DNA of 64,000 nucleotides, taken from Blepharisma japonicum (lineage: Eukaryota; Ciliophora; Heterotrichea; Heterotrichida; Blepharismidae). Position numbers and translations under genes: made by a program. Each line of letters opens with the position of its first letter. Positions within the stretch are counted from its first letter, which is position 1. The notes below the pieces were generated by a model. That model ran no database searches, was not told the origin of the DNA, and saw only the letters and a program-made list of their open reading frames with translations. This document shows, piece after piece, positions 20,189 through 30,248 of this stretch. The DNA lies in contig CATKHK010000045.1 of assembly GCA_949751835.1 (NCBI GenBank), positions 62,001 through 126,000 on the forward strand. Direction: 5' to 3'.

Positions 20189-20498
20189 TATTTTTTAATT
20201 TACAGATTTAATATGGAACTGTTTCCGAAATCATAATCAAAGATACAAATTTTTTCATTTTTTATTCATACATCAACAAATTTTAATTCAAATATATTTT
20301 ACCTCACAATTTCTCATCAAATCCACACTAAATAAAAAATAAAAAATCACCAAAACAGCCCAAATAAAAATCTATTAATAATTATTTTCATCTAAATAAT
20401 CCCTTAAATACTAGTAGCGAATATCCATCATTTCATATTTACATCAAGCAGGAGAGGCTGTAAATGGTTGATGGCCATAATAAATACCTGAGAACAAA
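20189..20498. other. Divergent intergenic region before the PABP gene
   Basis: 310 bases between divergent genes. The last 35 bases include an upstream ATG (20464) that opens a 22-codon frame overlapping the PABP start. Confidence 0.5.
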
Positions 20499-22157
20499 AT
20501 GCAGCAACGTCCTAGTAGTGAAACACAAATAGTCGTAAGCGATCTGCACCCAACTGTCACTGAATCTGACCTTTACCAGCAAGCCTCACAATATGGTCAA
20601 GTTGCATACATTAGAGTTCTCAGGCATATTGACACAAAATCGTCTCTTGGAGTCGCATTTATCAATTTTATTGATGCTGCTTCCGTGGAAAGGGCGAGAA
20701 ACGAGATGAATGGACTGCTCTTCAAAGGCAGAGTCATCAGAGCGATGAAATTCAATAAAGAACGCGACCCTGAAGCAAACATTTTTGTCAAAAATATCAA
20801 CGAAAATGTTACTTACAAGGAGCTTGAAAGTCATTTCAAGAGTTATGGAAACATTTTGTCTTCTAAGATCAGCTATGATGAAAACGGAAATTCCAAAAAA
20901 TACGGCTTCGTTCAGTTCGATAAGCGTGAAGCAGCTCAAGCAGCAATTGCTAATGCAAATGGATCAGTACTGAGAGGAAGCGAACTGCAAGTCGCCAAGT
21001 TTATTCCAATCAGCAGCAGAATAATCTCTGCCAATAACAACCTATACGTAAGAGGCTTTGGCGCTGATATGACCGCTGAACGATTCCACGCCATTTTCTC
21101 ATCCTTCGGCGAAATCACTTCACACGTCATTCTGTCTAACAAAGCTAAAGACGGCACTGAGAGATACTTCGGCTTCGTCTGCTTTGCCACCCCAGAAAAC
21201 GCCGCAAACGCTTTAGCAGCCTTGAATGGGAAATCCGACAACGGCTTCACCTGGTACATTGCGGTCCACATGAACAAGAAAAAGCGTTTAGCTTTACTAA
21301 GGCAGGAAAATGCGAAAAAACAAGAAGACTGGAAACGAAGAAACATCTATATAAGAGGCCTTCCACTTAACATTGATGAAGAAAAATTGAGAAAACTCTT
21401 CCAAGAATTCGGAGAAATAGAGTCTATAAGGATTCCAAAAGTCGAAAACATCAGATACCAAAATTCAGAAATGATCAAAGAATTCACTGTAAAAGGCGTC
21501 GCCTATATTCTTTTCGTACAACCTCAAAGCGCTATAAGAGCTGTGCAAGGAATGAGAGATAAGTCAGTAGAAGAGAAAAAGCTGTTCGTAAATCTTTGGA
21601 AACCTAGGGAAGAAATCGCAAAAGCTATCAACATCTCCAAGATGAAGAAGATGCAGAGCTTTATGTTTGATTATGGAATGATGCCTGGACCTATGATGGG
21701 AGGCAGAGGAAGACAGCAGCCAAGAGCTATGCCTGGAAGAGGATGGGCAGGCCCTCAACAAATGGGGAGAGGAAAGCCAGCGTTCCCACCCCAAGGCTTC
21801 CCTCCACAAGCATTCCCTCAGCAGCCAATTTACCCTCCTCAAGCAGTTTTCCCTCCTCAACAAGTAGCCCAGCCACCACCAGTCCCATTGAATTTCGATA
21901 TCAAGACTTATGAAGCTGCTCCACCAGAGTTCAAGAAAAGAATGTTAGGAGAAGCGTTATACCCAGTCGTGCTGAAGAATTCGAACCAAAAGATTGCAGG
22001 GAAGATCACTGGTATGCTTTTGGAAATGGAAAATGAAGAACTCTTATCGTTATTAACTAACCCAGACGGATTGAAACTGAAAGTTGGAGAAGCTATTGAT
22101 GTACTGAGAAGAGCATGGGAAGGTGACAATGAAAACTTGAAGCTTATTGAAGGTTAG
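20499..22157 (+). CDS. PAB1: Cytoplasmic poly(A)-binding protein
   Basis: 552 residues with the complete PABPC architecture: RRM1 about 10-86, RRM2 94-168 (IFVKNI / YGFVQF), RRM3 181-258 (LYVRGF / FGFVCF), RRM4 282-368 (IYIRGL), a Pro/Gly/Gln-rich linker 395-465, and a C-terminal MLLE (PABC) domain about 476-540 containing KITGMLLE. The protein binds mRNA poly(A) tails and, through MLLE, PAM2-motif partners in translation and deadenylation. RRM4 is somewhat divergent and carries an insertion around residues 315-332. The gene is intronless and has better-than-average coding GC, as expected of a highly expressed gene. Confidence 0.96.
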   Translation: MQQRPSSETQIVVSDLHPTVTESDLYQQASQYGQVAYIRVLRHIDTKSSLGVAFINFIDAASVERARNEMNGLLFKGRVIRAMKFNKERDPEANIFVKNINENVTYKELESHFKSYGNILSSKISYDENGNSKKYGFVQFDKREAAQAAIANANGSVLRGSELQVAKFIPISSRIISANNNLYVRGFGADMTAERFHAIFSSFGEITSHVILSNKAKDGTERYFGFVCFATPENAANALAALNGKSDNGFTWYIAVHMNKKKRLALLRQENAKKQEDWKRRNIYIRGLPLNIDEEKLRKLFQEFGEIESIRIPKVENIRYQNSEMIKEFTVKGVAYILFVQPQSAIRAVQGMRDKSVEEKKLFVNLWKPREEIAKAINISKMKKMQSFMFDYGMMPGPMMGGRGRQQPRAMPGRGWAGPQQMGRGKPAFPPQGFPPQAFPQQPIYPPQAVFPPQQVAQPPPVPLNFDIKTYEAAPPEFKKRMLGEALYPVVLKNSNQKIAGKITGMLLEMENEELLSLLTNPDGLKLKVGEAIDVLRRAWEGDNENLKLIEG

Positions 22158-22216
22158 TAATAACTTAATTTCTCTTCAAAAGTCAAGTAGATTATAATTG
22201 AAATGGTTAAGTTACA

Positions 22217-23005
22217 TTAGTTACAGCCAGTAGGGCTCTCTTTTCTGCATATTGGGCAGACTTCTTTGTACCCAAGCCATTTGTTCAAGCAGGATTCGTG
22301 GAAAATGTGCTGGCAGCCTATTAATGCTCCTATTTTTTGCCCTACAGTGAAAACTTCTAAGCAGATTGCACACATTTCTTCTTTCATTTCTAGAGAATAA
22401 TTTTTAATACCTGGAATAAGCTTTTCCCTGACATTTTTCAAAGGCTGATACTGCTCCAAATAAGCTGTTACTACATCAGTGCAGCAGCAGAGGCTTAAAA
22501 AAATCAAAATAATTGATAAAATCAAAAGAGCGAATAAATAAATTTGGGGCTCTTCTGCATCAATACCATCTCTTTCTAAATTTGATCCAACAATAAAAAA
22601 TTGGCAAAAAACATCGAGAATTCCAGTTGAGCACAATTTTCCTATATAAAGATAAAACACAGAGTATACCACTTTGCTAAAATCAGTCACGCCAACAATA
22701 AGCATCAGTTTTTGCATGATAATTGGGTTAAGAGCCAAAAAGGTATTTGAAAGGAGTATTGATAAAGGGAAGAAAATAAGCAGTCTTAAAGTATACTTCT
22801 GAGACGAAAATGTTGATCCATCCTTCGTAACAAGCGTCAGCATGATAGGATTAGTCATACAGCTAATCGAAAAGAAAGCTAGTCCACAGAATTTGAGTAT
22901 CGGCTCTTTAAACTTTGCTGCCACAAGGTAGCATAGGAGTAAGGCGTTATAAACCAAAACACTTCCTATCGACCCAAAAAGAGTGAGCCTTTGTGCGAAA
23001 TTCAT
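22217..23005 (-). CDS. Multi-pass membrane RING-type E3 ligase
   Basis: 262 residues: about five hydrophobic segments between residues 10 and 190, then a cytosolic C-terminal RING-H2 finger (CAICLEVF, GCQHIFHESCLNKWL, CPICRKE). All eight zinc ligands are present. This is the plan of membrane-anchored E3 ligases that act in the endomembrane system with an E2 partner. The substrate is unknown. It is convergent with the PABP gene, with about 60 bases between them. Confidence 0.88.
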   Translation of the reverse strand: MNFAQRLTLFGSIGSVLVYNALLLCYLVAAKFKEPILKFCGLAFFSISCMTNPIMLTLVTKDGSTFSSQKYTLRLLIFFPLSILLSNTFLALNPIIMQKLMLIVGVTDFSKVVYSVFYLYIGKLCSTGILDVFCQFFIVGSNLERDGIDAEEPQIYLFALLILSIILIFLSLCCCTDVVTAYLEQYQPLKNVREKLIPGIKNYSLEMKEEMCAICLEVFTVGQKIGALIGCQHIFHESCLNKWLGYKEVCPICRKESPTGCN

Positions 23006-23091
23006 TTATATTTATGAATTGCATTACAAGTTAACATCTTTCTGATAGAAATAGAACTGCAAAGGTGCGACATAATTTAATATCATTAAAC

Positions 23092-24180
23092 ATGTCAGAC
23101 CCCAGCAAAACTAGAAAACCTGCCCCGCAATACAAAACAGACTGGAGAAAACCATTGACAAATCCTGCAGTTGTAAAGTACACACGAGAAGCGATTTTTT
23201 CCCATTTTCATGCACCTGAAAGTCCTGTATTCCCACAAGCTGATGGTCTCGATCTTTTGATATCTTTAGAATGCTTAGCTCCTCTTTTATCTTCAAATGC
23301 AGCTTTTTCCACTCCATTAGGATCCAATATAAATAGCCGTCCTCCTCCTGTGAAACGAGAGTTCAAGGAACAAGTCCCTGAGTGGTTTACAGAAGAAAAC
23401 CCTCTCAAGGAAGAAGAGACTGCAAAACAAGCAAGTCCTGTGGCACAAGCTGAGGAGGAAACTGCAAAAAAGACAGAAGCTGAAAAACAGCCTGTACAGA
23501 TCACGCTGTCTACTGTAGGGAATATCAAGAACTTGCCTGAAGAATTCCAAGGCCTTTCAATTGACGAAGAATTTAGTAAAGTTGATGAAGAGTTCGAAAA
23601 GAAGCAAAAAATTGTGGAAGAGGATGAAGAAATCCCTGAATGGGATGACCCTGAGCCAGAAAAACCTTACTCTTCTGAGATAAAAGCACAGCCAATTACG
23701 ATAGTGTGTTACCCATTAGGATTAGTCCAGATGCAGCTGCAAGAAGGGAACCCGTTCGCTGCCATTATATATGAGAACTCTACAGTAGACGAGCAGCAAC
23801 GAGTAATCCCAATCCCTAATTCAATTGCATATGAAAAAGTGTGGTATTATAAGGACCCTCGGCAAACTGTCCAGGGGCCTTTTAGCACAATCGAAATGTT
23901 CAATTGGAGCTCTGCAGGGTATTTTGATAGTAACCTTATGATTGCTCATAGCAATGCTTCACACTTCGCTCCTCTTTTATATTACACTTTGAGGCAGCAG
24001 GCAAAAATGAGGGAGCAAGTTCAGACAAAACAGACTGGAAAAGATGAAGAAGCCACAAATAGCTTGAAATCAATGCTGGGGTTAGGGCAGAATGAAAAAG
24101 GAGCGTGGGGTCCAAAACCAACAAACAATGTAGCACCATTAACAGAAATTCAAAGACAGCAGGCAAGAGGAAAGCGTTAA
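23092..24180 (+). CDS. GYF-domain protein with possible eIF4E-family binding motif (GIGYF-like)
   Basis: 362 residues from the ATG at 23092 (MSDPSKTRK); an upstream in-frame GTG is not needed. The C-terminal half holds a GYF domain: VWYYKDPRQTVQGPF, then MFNWSSAGYFDSNLMI, matching the W-x-Y-x-DP...QGPF...M..W...GYF signature that binds Pro-rich ligands. Near the N-terminus Y30-T-R-E-A-I-F36 fits the Y-x4-L/I-phi eIF4E/4EHP-binding consensus, as in GIGYF1/2. The middle is acidic and unstructured. If the analogy holds, it is a translational repressor adaptor. Confidence 0.85.
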   Translation: MSDPSKTRKPAPQYKTDWRKPLTNPAVVKYTREAIFSHFHAPESPVFPQADGLDLLISLECLAPLLSSNAAFSTPLGSNINSRPPPVKREFKEQVPEWFTEENPLKEEETAKQASPVAQAEEETAKKTEAEKQPVQITLSTVGNIKNLPEEFQGLSIDEEFSKVDEEFEKKQKIVEEDEEIPEWDDPEPEKPYSSEIKAQPITIVCYPLGLVQMQLQEGNPFAAIIYENSTVDEQQRVIPIPNSIAYEKVWYYKDPRQTVQGPFSTIEMFNWSSAGYFDSNLMIAHSNASHFAPLLYYTLRQQAKMREQVQTKQTGKDEEATNSLKSMLGLGQNEKGAWGPKPTNNVAPLTEIQRQQARGKR

Positions 24181-24188
24181 TTAATAAT

Positions 24189-24488
24189 CTATAATTCTTC
24201 GTTCCGCCACCTGTTCCTTAGATCCTTTTCTTCATTTTTTAAGCACTCGTTAAAAACCCTGTATTTTTCTCGATCAACTTGGCCTTCTTCTAAAGGACTA
24301 TTTCCGTAGAACTCAAGGTAGCATTTTTCAGAGAGACAGCGATTTAAACAGTTTTCAGTTTTGTCAAATTTGCAGGCGTCGTAATTTAAGCATTCATTCT
24401 TTCGAATTTTCATGTCTTTGAATTTGGCTTTAGCTCCAGTTGTGTGAGTTAGGAGCAAAATAATAATTAATAGCCCAATTAGTTTCAT
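24189..24488 (-). CDS. Small secreted Cys-rich protein (DUF4787-like)
   Basis: 99 residues with a signal peptide (LIGLLIIILLLTHTTGA) and a mature part with the spacing C...C...C..C....CY, followed by YGNSPLEEGQVD and a conserved final Cys. This matches the eukaryotic DUF4787 family of short secreted or lumenal proteins of unknown function. It is convergent with the GYF gene, with the stops almost touching. Confidence 0.78.
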   Translation of the reverse strand: MKLIGLLIIILLLTHTTGAKAKFKDMKIRKNECLNYDACKFDKTENCLNRCLSEKCYLEFYGNSPLEEGQVDREKYRVFNECLKNEEKDLRNRWRNEEL

Positions 24489-24586
24489 TGAATTGTATTT
24501 AATCGGAAATCTTTATAAGACCTGAAATTACTTAAAAAATAAATTTCCTCACTGATTATGGTGAACCAATATATTATATACCTGAA

Positions 24587-25813
24587 ATGGAAGGAAATGA
24601 AATTAAGTCAGGCTGGGTAGAAAAGAGATCACAATACCTTAAGACCTGGCGACAAAGATGGCTTGTTCTCTCCCCCTTAGTCCTCCAAACGTATAAAAAT
24701 CCCGCAGATCAAGACCATTCTACAATGAGTATCGATTTATCTACCATTGACGAAGCTGTTCCTTGTGAATTTGAAATGGCAAAAGACCACTGTTTCCGAA
24801 TAACTGTTCAGGACGCCCGATACTTCATTGCTGCTGACTCTGACAAAGAAATGTGTTCTTGGCTAAACATGATTAACCATGCTCGTCACGTCCACTCTCC
24901 CCCTTTATTTGCAATCAATTGTATGCAAGAAAAAAAAGCAACAAGCGAGGTTTGTCTCATAAGCACTTTTTCAAAAATAAAAGAGCTGCTGCAGGAGCGA
25001 GAAGAAGAAATTGTGAATGAACTGGAAGAAAGCCAAAGCACTTATATTCATAAGGTAGAACAAGAACTTGTTGACATTACGAAACGACTCGAGATTGAGA
25101 ACGAGAGTTATAAGAATTTTCAAATGATTTATCAAAGAGATGACTCTTTGATAAATAAAATCAGAAAAATACAGGCAGGGAGAAGAGATAGCTTGAGGTT
25201 TGGAGAATTTGATAGCTTGAACTGCTCAACGTTGAATGTATCTATCCAAGAGGAGTTATTGAGAAATTTGATAAATTTCAGCACAAAAGTCAGTTTAGTA
25301 AATCCACTAGAAGTGAGTGTAAGAAGGACCAATATCACGAGGGCACTGAAATGAAGATATACAGGTGAAAGAATTGACACCCTAACTTTTATGGCCAGCA
25401 GTGACGTCAAGCTTACTGGGGTAGGTCTCTGTGCTCCCTACAAACAAGGAGGAGTAGTCACAGTAAAAGACTTCCAAGTCCTCAAAGGAAAAAACACCAA
25501 CTCCACCCCAGTCTACAAGAATCCATCTAAGATCCGAATCACCTACGCCCCAGAAACCTCAGTCTCTAAAGTCCCCATCATCGGAGGGCTAAAAATAAAA
25601 AAACTGACATGGTATAGTGTTATTTTTTGCATAGAAGGTGATCATACTTATAAATGTGTGGATTGCTCACAAAAAGTGGCAGGCCCTGGCGAAGTTGAGT
25701 GGGAATTTGCAAACACAACGTTCCATCAAAGCCATCAGAACAATAGGTGTGACACTGTCTGTGGGCCAATTGCTGACTTTTATTATATGCAGCTACAAAG
25801 GAATGACATGTAA
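24587..25813 (+). CDS. PH-domain + coiled coil + PHR-domain protein (one TGA = Trp)
   Basis: 408 residues as one gene when TGA at 25352-25354 is Trp (ALK-W-RYTGERID). The N-terminal PH domain (about 4-105: GWVEKRSQYLKTWRQRW ... MCSWLNMI) should bind phosphoinositides or membranes. A coiled coil follows (about 125-190). The C-terminal domain (WRYTGERIDTLTF, LTGVGLCAPYK, VKDFQVLKG) is a PHR domain of the kind found in PAM/Highwire/RPM-1 and many ciliate proteins. The TGA falls exactly on the Trp that opens the PHR domain. Under the standard code this would be miscalled as two genes. A membrane-associated adaptor is my inference. Confidence 0.88.
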
Positions 25814-25857
25814 AGATTATTAATATTTTTTTATAATTAGGAGAAGTCATTAGCTTA

Positions 25858-27189
25858 TTATATCCTCTTTTTAATTTTCTCGAGGCAGTTGAGGATGTGT
25901 CTGCCGTAAGGATAGTTCCGTAAGGCCGCTGCATGTTCATTTATTTTTAAAGCCAAGAAATGCTGCAATTCTCCTTTGGAGACTTCAAGGGCTTTTTGGA
26001 TCACAAAGTTGGCAAACTTGTCAGTCATCAGCTCAAACACGCGCTCAGGGGCAAAAATCTCTTTGGTAAACAGCCTGACTTGCTCGGGGGAGCCGACAAT
26101 TAAGCATTTTTCAATGACGTTGCTTGCAAACTTGTGCTTGCTGAGCTCATAAAGTCTGCCTTGAAATGCGTTGATAAGTTGCTGCTTGTCTTGAGGGTTG
26201 CCTTTGTCGAGAATATGCTGAAGGACATAGTTTCCATAGTTTTTCTTGCTAATTTCGACGGCGTTTCTTATGACAGTCAGCAATATATCAGTTATCGCTT
26301 CTCTAGGAGAAAATTCAATTATTCTTTGCACAACCCTACAACCATAAGGGTGTTCAGTCCAATAAATAATGTTTGGTCTCAAAGCATCAACGATAAAGCT
26401 CATGAACTGGTAAGGCAGGGTTTCCACGCATTTCTGGACAACGTGGTTCCCATTTTGGTCTTCAACTAGCCTTTCTTCATGCCCTCTGAGTTCTAAAGCT
26501 AAAAACCTTCTTTGGTCAACTTCAATAACTTCTAAGGCTTTTTGTATGACTCGGCAACCATACATGTGCATGGAGAGCTCAATAACTCTTCCAGACATTA
26601 CACTTGCAATGACTCTGCGCTGTTCTAAGTTTCCAAATTCTAAAATTTTCTGAACAACGTAATTGCCAAATACATCAATCATGATGCTGAAGCCACACCT
26701 ATAAATTTCTTCAAAAACCATCTGTTTATCTTCAGCTGAAGCAATTTCATATTTTTGCTGTAGAAATCTTGAACCTGCTTGGTCGCGGGACATTTCTGCT
26801 ACTCTTCCACGAATTTCAGCGAGTTCACTCATTTTGGATGGCGCCGGCGGAGCACTAAAAGAAGGGACGAATTCCGGAGCACCCAGGTTAAGATTTGGAT
26901 TTGATAGGCCTGGAGGTGGGTTATGGACAGAAAAGGAATCCTGAACGGAAAGTTCTGACAAGCCAGATGAGATATTTCCAATTGTATATTGAGGATCTTT
27001 TTCAGCCCAAAACACTTGAGGGAAAGGAAGATAAACTGCAGGAGCGGATGTGGGTCTTTCAAAAAGCTGGCTGAGTTCATCTTTATTTAAAAGGACATGC
27101 CGCTTGGTCTTCGTAAAACGTGCCAGAGGTTCCTCATCAGAGTCGTTATCCTCAGCGAGGATATTGCCAATCAATTTCCTTTCGTTCAT
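25858..27189 (-). CDS. Pumilio/PUF RNA-binding protein
   Basis: 443 residues: an unstructured N-terminal third, then eight PUF repeats (about 128-443). The base-recognition residues are readable: R1 S140/R141/Q144, R2 N176/Y177/Q180, R3 C212/R213/Q216, R4 N248/H249/Q252, R5 C284/R285/Q288, R6 N320/Y321/Q324, R7 S356/N357/E360, R8 N394/F395/Q398. These equal the human PUM1 code except for Phe in place of Tyr in repeat 8, so the expected target is UGUANAUA. PUF proteins bind 3'UTRs and recruit deadenylases. The gene is intronless. Confidence 0.95.
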   Translation of the reverse strand: MNERKLIGNILAEDNDSDEEPLARFTKTKRHVLLNKDELSQLFERPTSAPAVYLPFPQVFWAEKDPQYTIGNISSGLSELSVQDSFSVHNPPPGLSNPNLNLGAPEFVPSFSAPPAPSKMSELAEIRGRVAEMSRDQAGSRFLQQKYEIASAEDKQMVFEEIYRCGFSIMIDVFGNYVVQKILEFGNLEQRRVIASVMSGRVIELSMHMYGCRVIQKALEVIEVDQRRFLALELRGHEERLVEDQNGNHVVQKCVETLPYQFMSFIVDALRPNIIYWTEHPYGCRVVQRIIEFSPREAITDILLTVIRNAVEISKKNYGNYVLQHILDKGNPQDKQQLINAFQGRLYELSKHKFASNVIEKCLIVGSPEQVRLFTKEIFAPERVFELMTDKFANFVIQKALEVSKGELQHFLALKINEHAAALRNYPYGRHILNCLEKIKKRI

Positions 27190-27824
27190 TATGTACAGCT
27201 ATCTACAGCTAGTTTATAATTGACATTTTAGATGGATTAGGTCATAATTTAATTTGTGGAGGCAATTAATGGAAATGGATCGTAAAGAAATGGAATTTGA
27301 TATTGGCAAGTAGTGAAAATTAATTTGTATTAGGAATGAAAAGAGAGGGATTTGGGAAAGCTTGAGGTATGAAACTTGATAGTAGTTTGAGCTATAAAAA
27401 TAAGGTAAAGTATATATGTTGGGGTGCCTAGTCATTAAATAAAAAAATTAAAATATATGACTTTATAAAAATTTAGGTCTAGATAATTTTATTTTAAAAA
27501 TAGGAATAAAGGCGGAAATGCAGTATCAAAAAGTTTTTATGTTTTCTAAATCTAAAATAGGGGTTTTCCTTATGCTTTTATTAATTAAATTAATTTTATA
27601 TAAGTAATAAAACCCTTATGATCAGCATAATTATATATTTCTTAATTTTTTTCAATAATAATTATTTAATTATACCTATTGTCCCATAATCTTTTTATTA
27701 TAACTGCATTGAATGATCTAATAAAGACAACTTCTATTAATATTAAAATATAAAATAGGTATCAATATTAAAGATTACAAATGAATAGTTCTTAAAATTG
27801 AATAACAGTATTCACTAATAATAA
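27190..27824. other. Divergent intergenic region
   Basis: About 635 AT-rich bases between divergent genes. No gene or structured element was recognised. Confidence 0.5.
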
Positions 27825-29021
27825 ATGGGTGCTGTCTGCTCCTGCTTGAGAGAAGATCCTAGACTAAATAAAGATGAGATGATTATACAAGAATCTAAGA
27901 AATCAGCAATAGTTCAAGAATCCGCTCAAGAAAATGACAAGCCTGAAGCAGCTGTTGAATTCCAACTCTCAAATCAAGAACTAAAGCTTGACTTTCCTGA
28001 AAAACAGATTGCACCTATAAGCAAGGCTGATAAAAAACTCAAAAATCAAGAAAAAAAGCAAGACTTTACTGGAATTCAGAGCCTAGCTAGAGGCTATCTG
28101 GATAGAAAAGAGTTATCAGCCATGAAAGAAATCCATCAAGTTATCAAGGGCTTTAACCCAGAAACTCTATATGTAGCCTATAACGGTTCCCTCTCCAGCA
28201 AATTATCATCTAAGGTTAAAAAAATAGAAAAACAATGGGGAAGTTTTTCCCCAGAAACTACTTCTAATGACAATGCACAAGTTACATCCCACCCTGCTTA
28301 TATTCTTAATGATGAAACCATCTATGAAGGTGAGTGGAATGAAGATGGAGAAAAACATGGACTAGGCACTGAAATTGAAGCAGATGGGTCTAAATATGTG
28401 GGATACTTCGCAAGTAATAAAAGAAGCGGAGATGGACGTCTAATCACTGCAGAAGGAGACTTATATCAAGGAGATTTCAAAAAAGGCAAGCTCAATGGAA
28501 AAGGAATTCTTCATCGCTATGATGGATCAAAATATGAAGGCAGCTTCAAAAATGGTGTCTTTCATGGAGAAGGAAAAGAAGAAGCAGAAGGCTGGAACTA
28601 TAAAGGAAACTATAAAAATGGATTAAAGCATGGGAAAGGAGTATTTACTTTAGAAAATGGAAGCTACTATGAAGGAGAATTTAAAGGCAATAATATGGAA
28701 GGGTATGGGCATTATGTTTGAAATGATGGCAAAGAATATGAGGGAGGATGGAAAGACAATAAAATGCATGGGAGTGGGGTGTTTACATGGCCTGATGGCA
28801 GGAAATATGATGGAGAGTATGAAAATGATGAGAAGTCTGGGCATGGAGTTTTCACTTGGCCTGAAGGGAAAATTTATGATGGGGAGTGGAAAAATGGGAA
28901 ACAAAACGGAAAAGGAAAATTGACATTCCCCAATAAAAAGAATAAATTTGAATCAAGATACGGGATATGGAAAAATGGAGTAAAGACTCAATGGATTAAG
29001 GAAGGAAAAGATGAGGAATAG
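27825..29021 (+). CDS. MORN-repeat protein with IQ motif and lipidated N-terminus (one TGA = Trp)
   Basis: 398 residues when TGA at 28719-28721 is Trp (GHYVWNDGKEY). The N-terminus MGAVCSCLRE is a strong myristoylation plus palmitoylation signal. An IQ-like helix (GIQSLARGYLDRKE) at about residues 86-100 suggests calmodulin binding. From about residue 165 there are nine MORN repeats (YEGEW, YVGYF, YQGDF, YEGSF, YKGNY, YEGEF, YEGGW, YDGEY, YDGEW). MORN proteins tether membranes to the cytoskeleton in protists. The TGA replaces the Trp expected before NDG in a MORN unit. Confidence 0.92.
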
Positions 29022-29072
29022 CCTACGACTATAACTCTAAAAATAATAATTTGATGAAATTATGGTCAATGC

Positions 29073-30179
29073 ATGCTTGCTTATATGCAACTTTCTGATA
29101 TAAATGTCATTAATAATATGGATAGTCCAATAACTGAGTGCTGCATTTGTTTTGAAGAGTATTCTGAGCGAAATAAGCCATATATTCTTTCTTGTGGTCA
29201 TGCCCTATGCGGATTCTGCCTTGAAAGGCTAAAAGGAAAAGAAAAAAGGAATCATGCGAGATGTCCTTTAGATAACAAAATTGCCGACGTCAGCAGCTTA
29301 TGTCCAGCGTTTTCTATGATATCTCTAATAGAAGAAAGAAATCAAATTTTATCTGAAAAAGAAAAAAGTATATCAGAAATAAATCGTTCTAAAGCAGAAT
29401 CAGAAAGAAAAATGACAGAAGAAATTGAGGCAGCTCGAAGCCAAGCAAAACTCGAAATGGCTCTTAGGCTTGAAAAAAGGCAAAAAGAAAGAGAGCTTGA
29501 ACATAAAAAAGAGCTAGAAGAAGCTAAAATTCAAGAAGCTGCAAAAGCAATGGCAACTATAGATAGAATTCAAAAACTTGAAGATCAAAAGAGAATTGCT
29601 GAAATTGAAGAAATCAGGAAACAAGAAATTCAGAAGCAAAACGAAAATATGATAAATTTGTTTGAAAAACATATTAAGAATTTAAATAAAAAAAGAATCT
29701 TCAAAAATAATCGAACTGATGAAAGAAGAAATCAAAATAAAGCTTTGAGAAATGACAATAGAATTTACTGGGCGTGGAAAAACCAAGAGGGTGAATGAGT
29801 TGAATATGCTGAAAATTCAGGAGTTATTGAATCTGCATATAATGCTGGGTTTTCTGATGTTAGAATTAAAGTGGGAAATAAATATAAAAGAGTTAATTTT
29901 GAAAATTGGAAAGAAATTGATGGAGGAAATGCGAATAAAATTAAAAGGGTAAATACAATAATGGCAGAGCCTGAGTGAAAAGTCATGAAAAAGCCAAAGG
30001 TTTGAGAAACATTAAGTCCGAATAAATCTTTTTTGCTTGATCAAGCTTGACTTCTCGGGAAAAATACCTTGGATTTGAATGATCAAAATGAAGTATTTAT
30101 CCACTTCAATTTAGTAGATTTTACTTGTTTGATTAATGGCTTAGAGTTTCCAATAATGAGAAATACCATAAAAAGCTAA
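29073..30179 (+). CDS. RING finger + coiled coil + WWE-like domain E3 ligase (four TGA = Trp)
   Basis: Up to 368 residues. The start is uncertain: ATG at 29073, 29085 or, more likely, 29118 (MDSPITECC). The RING finger (CCICFEEY ... CGHALCGFC ... CPLD) is followed by a charged coiled coil and then a WWE-like domain: WAWKNQEGEWVEY, IESAYNAG, YKRVNFENW, KIKRVN. TGA codons at 29796, 29976, 30003 and 30048 are all read as Trp; the first is the second Trp of the WWE signature. WWE domains bind poly-ADP-ribose units or E3 partners (compare RNF146). A gene model using the standard code would end at 29798 and miss the whole domain. Confidence 0.85.
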
Positions 30180-30248
30180 ACTCAATAAATTTAGCATCAA
30201 TAATTAAAAAATATTTTTTGATTATTATTTTAATTAGTTAATTTATAT

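Noticed and set aside
24587-25813. Two independent genes (PH protein and a small Cys-containing protein)
   Set aside because: They share one frame and the joining TGA completes the first conserved Trp of the PHR domain.
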